A stretch of DNA of 5,003 nucleotides from Candidatus Omnitrophota bacterium (GTDB lineage Bacteria; Omnitrophota; Gorgyraeia; 2-01-FULL-45-10). This document shows, in pieces, positions 1-5,003 of this stretch (positions are counted from its first letter, which is position 1; every line of letters starts with the position of its first letter). A program made the position numbers and the translations under genes. The notes beneath the pieces were generated by a model, which did not search any database, was not told the origin of the DNA, and was given only the letters and a program-made list of their open reading frames with translations. The stretch covers positions 4,795 to 9,797 of the forward strand of contig PLLI01000091.1 in NCBI GenBank assembly GCA_003140915.1, given 5' to 3'.

Positions 1-24
1 GTCACAAGGTCACAAGGTCACAAG
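1..24. repeat. Three exact tandem copies of an 8-bp unit at the window edge
   Basis: The unit GTCACAAG occurs three times head to tail with no mismatch, at 1-8, 9-16 and 17-24, and stops abruptly before TATAGA. It lies in the reading frame of the sugar nucleotidyltransferase, where 24 bp is a whole number of codons and encodes SQGHKVTS. A change of one unit would shift the frame. Because the repeat starts at the first base of the window it may continue leftward, or it may be an assembly artefact at a contig end. Confidence 0.8.
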
Positions 25-397
25 TATAGAAAAAGTCCGGAAGTTCGTCGAGAAACCCGACAGAAAAACAGCGGAAAGATATTTACGGAGCGGGCGTTAT
101 CTGTGGAATACCGGAGCTTTTTTATTTAAGGCAAGCTTTCTCTTGAAGCTGGTGAAAGAATACGCGCCGGCAATAGACAGGATCATCAGCCGCCCCGGAG
201 ACGCCGGCAACGCATATCGTAAGATGCCGAATATCTCCATAGATTACGCTGTTATAGAGAAAACCCGGAATGTCTATTGCGCTAAAGCCGAATACGAATG
301 GCACGACCTCGGCGGTTTCGAGAGCCTTATAAAGATACTTACTCGCGAAGGCAGAGAGTTTAAATTAAAAGGCGGGAAGGTAGTAAAAATCAAATGA
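2..397 (+). CDS. Mannose-1-phosphate guanylyltransferase-like sugar nucleotidyltransferase, C-terminal part (5' end outside window)
   Basis: This is the last 131 codons of a gene that enters from the left edge and ends at TGA 395-397. The protein family makes nucleotide-sugars such as GDP-mannose from GTP and a sugar 1-phosphate in the cytoplasm, for glycan and lipopolysaccharide synthesis. Visible family motifs are FVEKPD followed by TAERYL, then YLWNTGAFLF (the WN-G-F sugar-binding region), SIDYAVIEKT (usual form S.DyavmEk) and EWHDLGGFESL (W-D-G near the end of the catalytic domain). After that motif only about 20 residues follow, ending GGKVVKIK. The longer C-terminal tail and the phosphomannose isomerase domain of bifunctional ManC proteins are therefore absent. 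The first eight residues come from an 8-bp tandem repeat and may not be native. Sugar and nucleotide specificity cannot be decided without the N-terminus, and other nucleotidyltransferases of the same fold are possible. Confidence 0.85.
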   Translation, partial: SQGHKVTSIEKVRKFVEKPDRKTAERYLRSGRYLWNTGAFLFKASFLLKLVKEYAPAIDRIISRPGDAGNAYRKMPNISIDYAVIEKTRNVYCAKAEYEWHDLGGFESLIKILTREGREFKLKGGKVVKIK

Positions 398-426
398 GCC
401 CCGCCCTTCCTAAAGGGTGGGGCTCA
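395..426. terminator. Strong intergenic hairpin; terminator-like only when read on the minus strand
   Basis: Bases 395-408 pair with 413-426 over 14 positions, all Watson-Crick except one G-T pair (403 with 418), with a four-base loop CCTA at 409-412. The stop codon TGA of the upstream gene forms the base of the stem. On the plus strand no T-run follows (next bases TGGGAAGG), so a classical intrinsic terminator for the upstream gene is not supported. On the minus strand the stem is followed by TTTGATTTTT, the layout of an intrinsic terminator. It could stop antisense transcription, or serve as a processing or mRNA-stability element between the first gene and ruvX. Confidence 0.5.
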
Positions 427-443
427 TGGGAAGGAAGGGCGGG
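400..443 (+). promoter_or_regulatory. Alternative pairing that would mask the ruvX ribosome binding site
   Basis: Bases 400-411 (CCCGCCCTTCCT) are perfectly complementary over 12 bp to 432-443 (AGGAAGGGCGGG), which holds the Shine-Dalgarno region directly before the ruvX ATG at 444. The same 400-411 segment is also the 5' arm of the hairpin at 395-426, so the two structures exclude each other. The short-loop hairpin leaves the binding site free and the alternative hides it. A ribosome terminating at 395-397 would cover the shared arm, so translation of the upstream gene could affect the choice. The pairings are seen directly; a regulatory role is inference, and low-complexity G/C-rich sequence could produce this by chance. 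Confidence 0.4.
431..438 (+). promoter_or_regulatory. Ribosome binding site of ruvX
   Basis: AAGGAAGG lies 5 bases before ATG 444 (closest GG at 437-438). It supports ATG 444 over the upstream in-frame GTG 417 and ATG 426. Those two starts would sit inside the hairpin at 395-426, lack a Shine-Dalgarno sequence, and add nine residues (MGLMGRKGG) not seen in the family. Confidence 0.65.
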
Positions 444-860
444 ATGAGGATAATGGCGCTCGATATGGGCACAAAACGCATAGGCGTAGCGGTGAGCGAC
501 GAACTATTTTTGACGGCGCAGGGCCGGGATACGATCTACCGCAAGGACCCTGCGAACGATCTCGCTGTTATAAAAAAGACGGCCGAGGCCAACGACGTAG
601 GCGAAATAATCGTCGGCCTTCCTATCAATATGGACGGAAGTTATGGCGCGAAGGCCAAGGAAGTGCTGGAATTCATGGATGGCCTTACGCGGGCAATGAA
701 TATACCGGTCAAGACATGGGACGAACGCCTGACTACGGTCCAGGCAGAGCGGACGCTTCTGGAAGCGGACGTAAGCCGCGCCAAGCGGCGGAAGTCGATC
801 GATAAACTTGCCGCGCAGATCATTTTGCAGAGCTATCTCGATTCGAGAAAGAAAGGTTGA
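444..860 (+). CDS. ruvX: RuvX/YqgF family putative pre-16S rRNA nuclease / Holliday junction resolvase
   Basis: The product is a small RNase H-fold nuclease of the YqgF family. Members have been implicated in 5' maturation of 16S rRNA and, from structure and assays, in Holliday-junction resolution or RNA processing. The start at ATG 444 gives 138 residues, the usual family length, beginning MRIMALD. Motifs in order are LDMGTKRIGVAVSD at residues 6-19 (first acidic residue D7), IIVGLP at 55-60 followed by the NMDGS loop, WDERLTT at 92-98 with D93, and SIDKLAAQIILQSYLD at 118-133 with D120. These cover the expected acidic active-site residues, so the enzyme looks intact. It follows the upstream gene after 46 bases and precedes the M16 peptidase gene by 6 bases, consistent with co-transcription. 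Its ribosome binding site lies in a possible switchable structure. Confidence 0.95.
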   Translation: MRIMALDMGTKRIGVAVSDELFLTAQGRDTIYRKDPANDLAVIKKTAEANDVGEIIVGLPINMDGSYGAKAKEVLEFMDGLTRAMNIPVKTWDERLTTVQAERTLLEADVSRAKRRKSIDKLAAQIILQSYLDSRKKG

Positions 861-866
861 AATAGG

Positions 867-2132
867 ATGCATAAATTAGAGACGCTGGAAAACGGTTTAA
901 AGGTAGCGACGCTGCCGATGGAGCACATGGAATCCGTGGCCATAGGCATATGGATACGCGCGGGCGGGAGGTTCGAGGAGACGCGGAATAACGGCATAAG
1001 CCATCTTCTGGAGCACCTTCTTTTCAAAGGGACCGAAAAGCGCGACATGATGACGATAAAACAGGAGTGCGAGGGCCGCGGCGGCAGTTTCAACGGTTTC
1101 ACTTCGGAAGAACATACCTGCTATCTCGTCAAGGTCCTTTCAAAGGACACGGAGCTGGGGCTTGACATATTGAGCGATATGGTGCTGCACCCTAAACTGG
1201 ATGAGGCGGAGATGGCGAAAGAAAAGGATGTCATCATCGAAGAGATAAACATGTATAAAGACATCCCCTCCCACTATGTCCATGAGATATTGGCGGAGAT
1301 GATGTGGCCAAACCAGCCGCTGGGATTTCCTCTTGCCGGCACGGTCGAATCCGTGAGAGCCATTTCGAGAGACGACCTCTTAAATTATAAAGGAGCAAAC
1401 TACAGTCCGAAGAACATGCTGGTCGTATCTACGGGAAAAGTCGAAGAAAAAGAATTAGTTAAGTTCTCGCGGAAATATTTTCACGGCGCAAATCCCGGGC
1501 CTCTCTCCAAATTCCAAAAAGTCGCGCTGGAACAGAGATCGCCTGAATTGAAATTGACCTCCAAGGATACAGAGCAGACGCACGTCGCCCTTGGCTTTCA
1601 CGCGGTCGACAGATTCAGCCCGGACAAACATGTCCTCAGCCTCATAAATATAATTCTCGGGGCGAACATGTCGTCGCGCCTATTCCACATCGTCCGCGAC
1701 GAGATGGCGCTCTGCTATGAGATATCTTCCAGTATAAGGCGGTACGAAGATTGCGGCGCATTCGTCGTGAGCGCCGGAGTAGACAATAAAAAATTGGTCA
1801 GGGCGCTCGAAATAATTTTAAGGGAACTGGGGAGGATGAAGAGAGAGCCGGTCAGCGCCGGAGAATTGAGCCGCGCCAAGGAATATTACAAAGGGCAGCT
1901 CCTCTTCGCGTTGGAAGATACGATGAACCGCATGCTGTGGCTCGGTGAGAAGATCATATCCGGCGAAAAGGACTTCAGCGTTGAATCCATACTTGCCCGG
2001 ATCGAGGCAGTGGGCCCGGAGGATCTGATGCGGATGGCCAACGACATGTTAAAGAACGGCGCATTGAATCTCGCGGTGATCGGCCCTGCCAAGGATGATA
2101 AAGATATCAGGAAGGTGCTTGATATTCCATGA
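867..2132 (+). CDS. M16 family zinc peptidase (processing-peptidase-like, YmxG/PqqL group)
   Basis: This encodes a 421-residue protein of the pitrilysin/mitochondrial-processing-peptidase family, which cleaves peptides inside a clam-shell chamber. The inverted zinc motif HLLEH is at residues 46-50, with the third zinc ligand E126 in IIEEINMYKD, at the spacing expected for HxxEH plus a distal Glu. N76 in the FNGFTSEEHTCY stretch matches the conserved substrate-strand motif. The C-terminal domain has SSRLFHIVRDEMALCYEISSS with R271 and Y284, the Arg/Tyr pair typical of the complementary M16 domain. Both halves are present, so this is a complete single-chain bacterial M16 of the YmxG/MlpA size class. 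No signal peptide is visible, which suggests a cytoplasmic location. The start ATG 867 gives the usual N-terminus with LENGLKV; GAAAGG at 851-856 is a weak, rather distant Shine-Dalgarno inside the end of ruvX. The stop overlaps the next start as ATGA, suggesting translational coupling to the M50 gene. Confidence 0.95.
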   Translation: MHKLETLENGLKVATLPMEHMESVAIGIWIRAGGRFEETRNNGISHLLEHLLFKGTEKRDMMTIKQECEGRGGSFNGFTSEEHTCYLVKVLSKDTELGLDILSDMVLHPKLDEAEMAKEKDVIIEEINMYKDIPSHYVHEILAEMMWPNQPLGFPLAGTVESVRAISRDDLLNYKGANYSPKNMLVVSTGKVEEKELVKFSRKYFHGANPGPLSKFQKVALEQRSPELKLTSKDTEQTHVALGFHAVDRFSPDKHVLSLINIILGANMSSRLFHIVRDEMALCYEISSSIRRYEDCGAFVVSAGVDNKKLVRALEIILRELGRMKREPVSAGELSRAKEYYKGQLLFALEDTMNRMLWLGEKIISGEKDFSVESILARIEAVGPEDLMRMANDMLKNGALNLAVIGPAKDDKDIRKVLDIP

Positions 2133-3184
2133 AAGGCTCCATACGGCTATTTAAGATATTCGGCATTTCTATAAACATACACATAACCTTCTTTCTGCTC
2201 CTTCTTTTGGTTATCCCCGGCGGGATAAAGTGGGTCTTTCTGGTCGTCGGCGTATTTTTCTTCGTTACTATACACGAATTATGTCACAGCCTCATGGCTA
2301 AACGTTTCGGCATTACGGTGCGCGAGATAACGCTTCTGCCCATAGGCGGCGTCTCGTCGATGACGAAGATGCCGGAGAAACCGAGCCAGGAATTCCTGAT
2401 CTCCATAGCCGGGCCGCTCTCTAACATTGTCATAATAGTCATATTTTTCTATCCGCTGAGATACTTACTAGGTCCATCGGCGTTATTACAGTATCCGCTA
2501 TCTACCGAGACATGGCCGCTGACCATAGCGTATCTATATTGGCTGAACCTCATGCTGGCCTTTTTTAACCTTATACCGGCGTTCCCGATGGATGGCGGCA
2601 GGGTATTGAGGGCGATCCTTGCCGCGCGGCTGGGTTACCAGAAGGCAACGCGGATAGCGGTGGGTTTCGGCCACGCGTTCGCGCTTCTATTCGCGTATTT
2701 CGGGATTATCAGGCTGAACATAATATTGATAATCATAGCCGTCTTCATATATACCGCCGCATCGGGCGAAGAGACGCAGGTCGACGTAAAAGAAACCTTG
2801 AAAAAATTCAGGGTTCGCGATATACTGCCTCGCGATTTTGTTTCGCTGGGCAGTTCCACGACTTTGGCGAAAGTCCTCGAGCTCGTCTTCCATTCGCACC
2901 AGGAGGATTTCCCCATAGTAGACGGCAAATCGCTGGCCGGGTTCGTGACGCGGCAGGATATAATGCAGGGCATTCACCAGTACGGGATGGAAAAGCAGGT
3001 GGGCGAAGTAATGAGGAAGGTTTTCCCCAAAGTCAAAGATACGGATTCGCTCGTCAAGGTCCAGGCTATCATGCACGAGAAGGGGATGCGGGCTCTTCCT
3101 GTTATGAGAGACGACGAAGTCATAGGTATCGTCACTATCGAAGATATAGGCAGGGTGTATGCCTTAGCCTCACAGAGAGGATAA
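2129..3184 (+). CDS. Site-2 protease family M50 intramembrane metalloprotease with C-terminal CBS pair
   Basis: This encodes a 351-residue intramembrane zinc protease of the SpoIVFB/Rip3-like, CBS-containing class. Such proteins cut membrane-embedded substrates such as anti-sigma factors. Several hydrophobic segments are visible, at about 18-30, 34-48, 89-112, 131-150 and 175-210. The zinc motif HELCH is at 49-53 (H49, E50, H53), and NLIPAFPMDGGR at 147-158 supplies the third ligand D155. Two CBS domains follow at about 228-282 (ending VTRQDIMQG) and 293-346 (ending GIVTIEDIGRV); CBS pairs commonly bind adenine nucleotides and could tune activity. Both catalytic motifs are intact. It starts in a 4-base ATGA overlap with the M16 gene; an AGGAAGG at 2109-2115 is too distant for an ideal ribosome binding site, so coupled re-initiation is likely. 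The substrate is unknown: no sigma or anti-sigma gene lies nearby. Confidence 0.95.
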   Translation: MKGSIRLFKIFGISINIHITFFLLLLLVIPGGIKWVFLVVGVFFFVTIHELCHSLMAKRFGITVREITLLPIGGVSSMTKMPEKPSQEFLISIAGPLSNIVIIVIFFYPLRYLLGPSALLQYPLSTETWPLTIAYLYWLNLMLAFFNLIPAFPMDGGRVLRAILAARLGYQKATRIAVGFGHAFALLFAYFGIIRLNIILIIIAVFIYTAASGEETQVDVKETLKKFRVRDILPRDFVSLGSSTTLAKVLELVFHSHQEDFPIVDGKSLAGFVTRQDIMQGIHQYGMEKQVGEVMRKVFPKVKDTDSLVKVQAIMHEKGMRALPVMRDDEVIGIVTIEDIGRVYALASQRG

Positions 3185-3187
3185 TCC

Positions 3188-3193
3188 AAGGAG
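3188..3193 (+). promoter_or_regulatory. Ribosome binding site of rpe
   Basis: AAGGAG, a strong Shine-Dalgarno sequence, lies 6 bases before ATG 3200 in the 15-base gap after the M50 stop codon. It fixes the rpe start, which is also the usual N-terminus of the family. Confidence 0.8.
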
Positions 3194-3199
3194 ATAAAG

Positions 3200-3853
3200 A
3201 TGCAGAAGATATTGATCGCACCCAGTATATTATCCGCCGATTTTTCGAAACTCGGCCAGGAGATAAAAGACGCAGAAAAGGCCGGGGCCGACTGGATACA
3301 CGTAGATGTCATGGACGGCCACTTTGTCCCGAACCTGACGGTAGGGCCGGTCGTGGTAAAGGCTGTAAGGCCGGTTACGAAATTGCCGCTCGACGTGCAT
3401 CTGATGATCGAAAATCCCGAAAAATACGTCGAGAGTTTCGCCAAGGCGGGTGCGGATATAATAACATTTCATATCGAGGCCGAGGATGACCCGAAAGAGG
3501 TAATAAAGCTTATACGATATTTCAAAAAGAAGGTCGGGGTGTCGATAAGGCCGAAGACGGACCTGAAGCCGATCGAGCCGATACTTTCGATGGTCGATAT
3601 GGTGCTCGTCATGACGGTCGAGCCGGGATTTGCGGGACAAGAGTTCATCTTCGACTGCCTTCCTAAAATAGAGAATTTACGTAAGATATTTAAAAAGGAC
3701 ATACAGGTCGACGGAGGCATAAATGCGTCGACCGCGGTTGAGGTAAGGTCGAGCGGCGCGAACGTTATCGTGGCCGGAACAGCGGTTTTCGGTACCAAGA
3801 ATTACGAAGAAGCGATAAAAAATTTAAGAGGAGGAACAGATGGGCGGTATTAA
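3200..3853 (+). CDS. rpe: Ribulose-phosphate 3-epimerase
   Basis: This cytoplasmic TIM-barrel enzyme interconverts ribulose 5-phosphate and xylulose 5-phosphate in the pentose phosphate pathway. The 217-residue length is normal. Motifs in order are APSILSADF at 7-15, HVDVMDGHFVPNLTVGP at 34-50 with H34 and D36, DVHLMIENPE at 65-74 with H67, VMTVEPGFAGQEFI at 137-150, VDGGIN at 170-175 with D171, and the phosphate-binding AGTAVFG at 192-198. H34, D36, H67 and D171 are the expected metal ligands, with D36 and D171 as acid/base pair, so the enzyme should be active. GVSIRPKT replaces the more common G-A-NP-T form, a tolerated variation as far as I can judge. The last residues (about GGTDGRY) are encoded in and around the Shine-Dalgarno and start of the next gene, with a 14-base overlap. 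Ile codons are 15 ATA, 6 ATC and 0 ATT, the style of the upstream genes and unlike the following gene. Confidence 0.98.
   Translation: MQKILIAPSILSADFSKLGQEIKDAEKAGADWIHVDVMDGHFVPNLTVGPVVVKAVRPVTKLPLDVHLMIENPEKYVESFAKAGADIITFHIEAEDDPKEVIKLIRYFKKKVGVSIRPKTDLKPIEPILSMVDMVLVMTVEPGFAGQEFIFDCLPKIENLRKIFKKDIQVDGGINASTAVEVRSSGANVIVAGTAVFGTKNYEEAIKNLRGGTDGRY
3829..3835 (+). promoter_or_regulatory. Ribosome binding site of the mutase gene, inside rpe
   Basis: AGGAGGA, a near-ideal Shine-Dalgarno sequence, lies 4 bases before ATG 3840 and within the last codons of rpe. It shows that the native organisation has a gene starting here, overlapping the rpe stop. It also supports ATG 3840 as the start of the FGTDGWRA-containing protein. 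Confidence 0.75.
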
Positions 3854-4238
3854 ATTCGGCACGGACGGCTGGCGCGCCGTTATCTCGGATACATTCACCT
3901 TCACCAATCTGCGCATGCTCAGCCAGGCCATTGCGGATGCAGTGGCATCCGAATCCTGGGACAAATCCGGCAATAGCAATGGCGGCCGCGCTCCAGACCC
4001 AAAGAAATTTGTCGTTGGATTCGATACACGTTTCCTCTCCGATCGTTATGCCGGGGATGTGGCACGCGTCCTGGCTGCCAATGGCTTTTCCGTCTATCTG
4101 GCACAGGCAGACGCGCCCACGCCTGCCATCTCGTACGCGGTAAAAAATCTCAATGCCATCGCAGGGGTAATGATAACCGCATCTCACAACGCCCCACGTT
4201 ACAATGGCGTCAAGCTCAAGGCCGCTTATGGCGGATAG
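3840..4238 (+). CDS. Phosphoglucomutase/phosphomannomutase, N-terminal fragment ending at an in-frame TAG
   Basis: This is the first 132 residues of an alpha-D-phosphohexomutase, the cytoplasmic family that moves phosphate between C1 and C6 of glucose or mannose. FGTDGWRA at residues 6-13 is the N-terminal family motif. MITASHNAPRYNGVKLK carries the phosphoserine loop, with catalytic S115 in TASHN. Domain I is therefore present. The frame then meets TAG at 4236-4238, right after KAAYGG, where family members usually continue (as I recall, with Ser-Ala). The same frame stays open for 255 more codons with clear mutase homology. As written this fragment lacks the metal-binding, sugar-binding and C-terminal phosphate-binding domains and would be inactive alone. 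Codon use is foreign to the upstream genes: no AGA/AGG, and Ile mostly ATC/ATT. A sequencing error, a recent nonsense mutation or a suppressed stop are all possible; readthrough is not supported by any visible element. Confidence 0.85.
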   Translation: MGGIKFGTDGWRAVISDTFTFTNLRMLSQAIADAVASESWDKSGNSNGGRAPDPKKFVVGFDTRFLSDRYAGDVARVLAANGFSVYLAQADAPTPAISYAVKNLNAIAGVMITASHNAPRYNGVKLKAAYGG

Positions 4239-5003
4239 GCCCTGAACGAACAATGCCACCGGGTGGAAGTTTACCTGAACGATAATGAAGAACGTGCGCG
4301 CGGCCCGAATCTAATGGATTTCGACGTGGCGCGCGAAAAAGGCCTCATCCAAAAGTTCAATCCCCTGCCGGCTTATTTCGATCACCTGCGGACGTTGATC
4401 AACTGCGACGCGATCGCCGAAAACCCACAATGCTTTGTGGTGGATTCCATGCACGGTTCGGGGCGCGGCGTCATTAAATCCTTTTTGCAAGGGACGGGCT
4501 GCGAGATTACCGAAATCCGCGGCGAGATGAACCCGGGCTTCGGCAATATCCACCCCGAACCCATTGCCAAGTACCTGGGCGCGCTGGCCGGCGCGATCGG
4601 CGCGGGGATGGGTAATTTTGGCGTGGCCACCGATGGGGATGCTGACCGCATCGGCGCCATGGACGAGCATAGCATCTTTGTCGATCCGCACAAAATTATG
4701 GCTCTCGCCCTACGCTACCTGGTGGAGAAACGCGGCTGGAGCGGAGCGGTGGTGCGGACGGTCTCCACCACGCGCATGATAGACCGTTTGTGCAAGCATT
4801 ACGGCCTGCCGCTCTACGAAACACCGGTTGGCTTCAACCACATTGCCGACTATATGATGAACCAGGATGTACTCATCGGCGGCGAAGAGTCGGGCGGCAT
4901 TTCCTTCAAGGGACATATCCCCGAAGGGGACGGCCCAATCATGGGATTATTATTGGTCGAAATCATCGCAGAGGCGCACAAATCCCTGCATGACCTGGTG
5001 GAA
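4239..5003 (+). pseudogene. Phosphoglucomutase/phosphomannomutase, continuation after the TAG (3' end outside window)
   Basis: The frame of the preceding fragment continues without a stop from 4239 to the window end, 255 codons. It holds the rest of the phosphohexomutase. DSMHGSGRGV is the start of domain II, and EMNPGFGNIHPEP matches the family's (P)xF....P-P region. ATDGDADRIG contains the metal-binding DGDADR at codons 265-270 counted from ATG 3840. ETPVGFNHIADYM is followed by the sugar-specificity loop GGEESGG at codons 347-353, then HIPEGDGP. All motifs are intact, so only the TAG breaks the gene. The C-terminal phosphate-binding domain, usually some 80-100 residues more, lies beyond the window. 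An independent start is possible at GTG 4263 or ATG 4314, but a protein starting there would lack the catalytic serine and I see no convincing ribosome binding site. An automated annotation would probably call a separate gene from one of these. Codon use is the same GC-rich style as the first fragment. Confidence 0.8.

Noticed and set aside
1..24. CRISPR array
   Set aside because: The units are only 8 bp and directly adjacent with no spacers.
395..426. Intrinsic terminator for the first gene on the plus strand
   Set aside because: The stem is strong but is followed by TGGGAAGG with no T-run, so plus-strand intrinsic termination is not supported.
417..443. Longer ruvX start at GTG 417 or ATG 426
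   Set aside because: These starts add MGLMGRKGG, which is low-complexity sequence encoded by the hairpin and Shine-Dalgarno region. ATG 444 has a ribosome binding site and gives the normal family N-terminus and length.
504..872. Minus-strand open frame of 122 codons opposite ruvX
   Set aside because: It is the complement of a complete ruvX with all conserved motifs, and the protein is unrecognisable.
3934..3949. Small hairpin GGATGC/GCATCC in the mutase gene
   Set aside because: A 6-bp stem within a coding region with no associated signal is expected by chance.
3765..4259. Long open minus-strand frame (164 codons) across the rpe end and the mutase start
   Set aside because: It is the complement of two well-supported plus-strand genes, shows no recognisable motif, and is the kind of shadow frame expected opposite GC-rich codons.
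4236..4300. Pyrrolysine or selenocysteine insertion at the TAG
   Set aside because: Selenocysteine uses TGA. For pyrrolysine, the site is in a family not known to use it, where a small residue is usual, and I see no convincing stem-loop directly downstream.
4311..4693. Two overlapping minus-strand open frames opposite the mutase continuation
   Set aside because: The plus strand here encodes DGDADR and other mutase motifs without a stop. The minus frames have no family features and no start signals.

Overview
The window is almost entirely coding, on the plus strand, and reads as one dense run of six genes. In order it holds the C-terminal part of a mannose-1-phosphate guanylyltransferase-like sugar nucleotidyltransferase (2-397), ruvX/yqgF (444-860), an M16 zinc peptidase (867-2132), a site-2 protease of family M50 with two CBS domains (2129-3184), ribulose-phosphate 3-epimerase rpe (3200-3853), and a phosphoglucomutase/phosphomannomutase (3840 to the right edge). 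An in-frame TAG at 4236-4238 splits this last gene. There is no gene-free stretch longer than 46 bases, and I see no real gene on the minus strand.

The first five genes look like the chromosome of an uncultivated bacterium of the Omnitrophota type. Codon use is mixed in GC, Ile is mostly ATA, and AGG/AGA are common for Arg. This lineage guess is an inference from codon style and protein flavour, and I could not search for it. Genes two to six are tightly packed: 6 bases between ruvX and the M16 gene, a 4-base ATGA overlap into the M50 gene, 15 bases before rpe, and a 14-base overlap into the mutase. That suggests a single transcript. The first gene is separated from ruvX by 46 bases that carry a strong hairpin and a competing pairing that would cover the ruvX ribosome binding site.

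Functionally the genes are housekeeping. They cover sugar-nucleotide and hexose-phosphate metabolism at the ends (GDP-mannose supply, hexose-phosphate mutase), rpe of the pentose phosphate pathway, RuvX for RNA or Holliday-junction processing, and two zinc proteases. I found no sign of a new defence or mobile system.

The most notable point is the last gene. From about 3840 the codon use changes abruptly (Ile ATA falls from 15 of 21 in rpe to 2 of 26, and AGA/AGG disappear). The protein resembles Chloroflexota (Anaerolineae) mutases as I remember them, and the reading frame carries one nonsense codon in otherwise intact sequence. Recent gene transfer or an assembly chimera joined near the conserved FGTDGWRA motif are the main explanations.
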